The notes below the pieces were generated by a model. That model saw nothing but the letters and a program-made list of their open reading frames with translations, ran no database searches and was not told the DNA's origin. Positions 5,834 through 6,792 of a stretch of 6,792 bases of DNA are shown here, one piece after another. Origin of the DNA: Acidobacteriota bacterium. GTDB lineage: Bacteria > Acidobacteriota > Terriglobia > Terriglobales > Acidobacteriaceae. The stretch covers positions 1 through 6,792 of the forward strand of contig JAJXZK010000374.1 in NCBI GenBank assembly GCA_021780095.1, in the 5' to 3' direction. A program made the translations under genes and the position numbers. The stretch's first letter is position 1; every line of letters starts with the position of its first letter.

Positions 5834-6672
5834 CGGCTTGCGGCAAGATTCGCATCGGCGTGTTCGATTCTGGATTTGGCGGCCTGACCGTGCTGCGTGC
5901 GCTGCTTCCGCAAATTCCTACGGCGGAATTTTTTTATCTTGGCGATACGGCGCGACTGCCGTATGGCTCGAAATCGCAAGCAACGGTGGCGCGCTATGCG
6001 GTGGAGAGCGCGCAGTTGCTGGAATCCTACGGCGCGGATTATCTGGTGATTGCGTGCAACACCGCCAGCGCGTTGGCGCTGGATGCGATCCGGTTGGCCG
6101 CGCATGTGCCCGTGCTGGGGGTGATTGAGACGGGTGCCGATAGCGCCGCCGCTGCCAGCGCAACGCGCGATGTGCTGGTGCTCGCCACTCAGGCCACTGT
6201 CGACAGCCATGCCTATGCGCGCGCCTGTGCCGCACATGGCTTGCGGAGCATCGAAAAAGCCTGCCCGTTGCTGGTTCCCCTGATCGAGGAGGGGTGGATC
6301 GACTCCCCTGTGACGCGCGAGGTGCTGCGGATTTATTTGGGGCAGGCGCAGACGGAAGCAAAAGCGGCTGGCCTGGCGCTCGACACGGTGCTGCTGGGCT
6401 GCACGCATTATCCGTTGCTGCGCGCGTTGCTCCGTGAATCCTTGCCGAAGGACGTGACGATTCTGGATTCGGCGGAGAGCACGGCGCAACGTGTGCGCCA
6501 GGAATTGGAAACGATGAAGTCATTGGCTGCGGACAGTCCGTACGCAGGCGGCGCAAATGTCCCCGTGTGCCACTTCTTCGCTACGGATTCGGTCGAGAAG
6601 TTTCGTACCCTGGGCAGCCGTTTTCTGGGTCGACCGATTGAGAAAGTTGAACTGATCGATCTCGGCGGTTAG
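5830..6672 (+). CDS. murI: Glutamate racemase
   Basis: MurI interconverts L- and D-glutamate in the cytoplasm, supplying D-Glu for the peptidoglycan stem peptide. The 280-residue length is normal. Motifs in order are IGVFDSGFGGLTVL (9-22, with D13 and S14), FYLGDTARLPYG (35-46), IACNTAS (74-80) with the first catalytic cysteine C76, VLGVIETGA (95-103), and LLGCTHYPLL (188-197) with the second catalytic cysteine C191 and its neighbouring H193. Both bases of the two-cysteine racemization mechanism are therefore present. The ATG overlaps the stop of the GerMN gene as ATGA. There is only a weak purine-rich stretch upstream, so translation probably depends on coupling. An open frame of about 320 codons runs antisense through the gene but has no family resemblance. 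Function is clear. Confidence 0.97.
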   Translation: MTACGKIRIGVFDSGFGGLTVLRALLPQIPTAEFFYLGDTARLPYGSKSQATVARYAVESAQLLESYGADYLVIACNTASALALDAIRLAAHVPVLGVIETGADSAAAASATRDVLVLATQATVDSHAYARACAAHGLRSIEKACPLLVPLIEEGWIDSPVTREVLRIYLGQAQTEAKAAGLALDTVLLGCTHYPLLRALLRESLPKDVTILDSAESTAQRVRQELETMKSLAADSPYAGGANVPVCHFFATDSVEKFRTLGSRFLGRPIEKVELIDLGG

Positions 6673-6702
6673 TGCGAGCGGGCTGATATTCTGCGTAAGG
6701 CA

Positions 6703-6716
6703 GTCGCCTCGGCGAC
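6703..6716. repeat. Short inverted repeat between murI and fabI
   Basis: GTCGCC and GGCGAC are perfect inverted arms separated by TC, so the practical hairpin has five pairs and a four-base loop. AGG and CCT just outside could extend it with a two-base bulge. No T-run follows, so it is not a typical intrinsic terminator. It could be leader structure for the next gene or chance. Confidence 0.3.
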
Positions 6717-6731
6717 CTAAGAAGCAATCAC

Positions 6732-6736
6732 GGAGG
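6732..6736 (+). promoter_or_regulatory. Ribosome binding site of the partial fabI
   Basis: GGAGG (within CGGAGGAAGC) ends 4 bases before the ATG at 6741 and supports that start codon. Confidence 0.7.
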
Positions 6737-6740
6737 AAGC

Positions 6741-6792
6741 ATGTTGCAATTGGACGGTCGCATCGCGGTGGTTTTCGGTCTGGCGAATAAAC
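6741..6792 (+). CDS. fabI: Start of probable enoyl-[acyl-carrier-protein] reductase (FabI), cut by the window edge
   Basis: Only 17 codons are visible: MLQLDGRIAVVFGLANK. This matches the N-terminus of FabI, an NADH-dependent short-chain dehydrogenase family enzyme that performs the last reduction in each round of fatty acid elongation. The short beta strand followed by GLANK, where most SDR enzymes have a GxxxGIG loop, is typical of FabI (GVANxRSIAWGI-type). Other SDR proteins are possible but less likely. It has a strong ribosome binding site and a 68-base gap after murI. That gap contains a possible extended -10 (TGATATTCT, 6684-6692) without a visible -35, so the gene may be read from its own promoter, from the upstream operon, or both. 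Confidence 0.7.
   Translation, partial: MLQLDGRIAVVFGLANK

Noticed and set aside
5530..6489. Long minus-strand open frame (319 codons) antisense to murI and the GerMN gene
   Set aside because: It has an Arg/Gln-rich composition typical of antisense frames in GC-rich genes and no recognizable motif. The plus-strand genes are certain.
1..6792. CRISPR array, tRNA or rRNA gene, transposase, prophage or defence genes
   Set aside because: I found no regularly spaced repeats, no cloverleaf-type sequence, and no coding frame with such domains.

Overview
The window looks like chromosomal DNA from an Acidobacteriota, probably class Terriglobia. The main reasons are a secreted protein with the VWFA-related domain that is expanded in Acidobacteria, an MraY with an MLYWLLYQ-type N-terminus, and an intergenic gap holding hairpin repeats of a kind I recall from these genomes. 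The lineage call is inference from protein and repeat character, not from a marker gene. Most of the genes serve the cell envelope.

Layout. On the minus strand, reading leftward from about 2800: a secreted VWFA-domain protein (2667-1612), a gap of about 390 bases with repeat-like sequence and no credible gene (1611-1222), then mraY (1221-88). The last 87 bases on this strand are a spacer, and the next gene, perhaps murD, would start at or beyond the window edge. A divergent intergenic region (2668-2974) separates this half from the plus-strand half.

On the plus strand four genes are packed as a probable operon: a DUF1015 protein (2975-4312), a secreted zinc amidase (about 4338-5162), a membrane-anchored GerMN-domain protein (5159-5833) and glutamate racemase murI (5830-6672). 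The last two junctions are TTGA and ATGA overlaps, which suggests translational coupling. After 68 bases a further gene starts at 6741 with a strong ribosome binding site. Its 17 visible codons look like enoyl-ACP reductase fabI.

How the genes fit together. MurI makes D-glutamate for the peptidoglycan stem peptide. MraY makes lipid I, the first membrane-bound precursor. The amidase would cut the stem peptide from the glycan outside the cytoplasm. The GerMN protein, anchored in the membrane, is a plausible envelope partner. FabI supplies fatty acids for the membrane. The DUF1015 protein has no settled function that I know of. I found no CRISPR array, tRNA, rRNA, transposase, phage gene or defence system. 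The region is mostly ordinary core chromosome. The points worth a second look are the amidase-GerMN-murI linkage, the DUF1015 gene beside it, and the repeat-bearing gap upstream of mraY.
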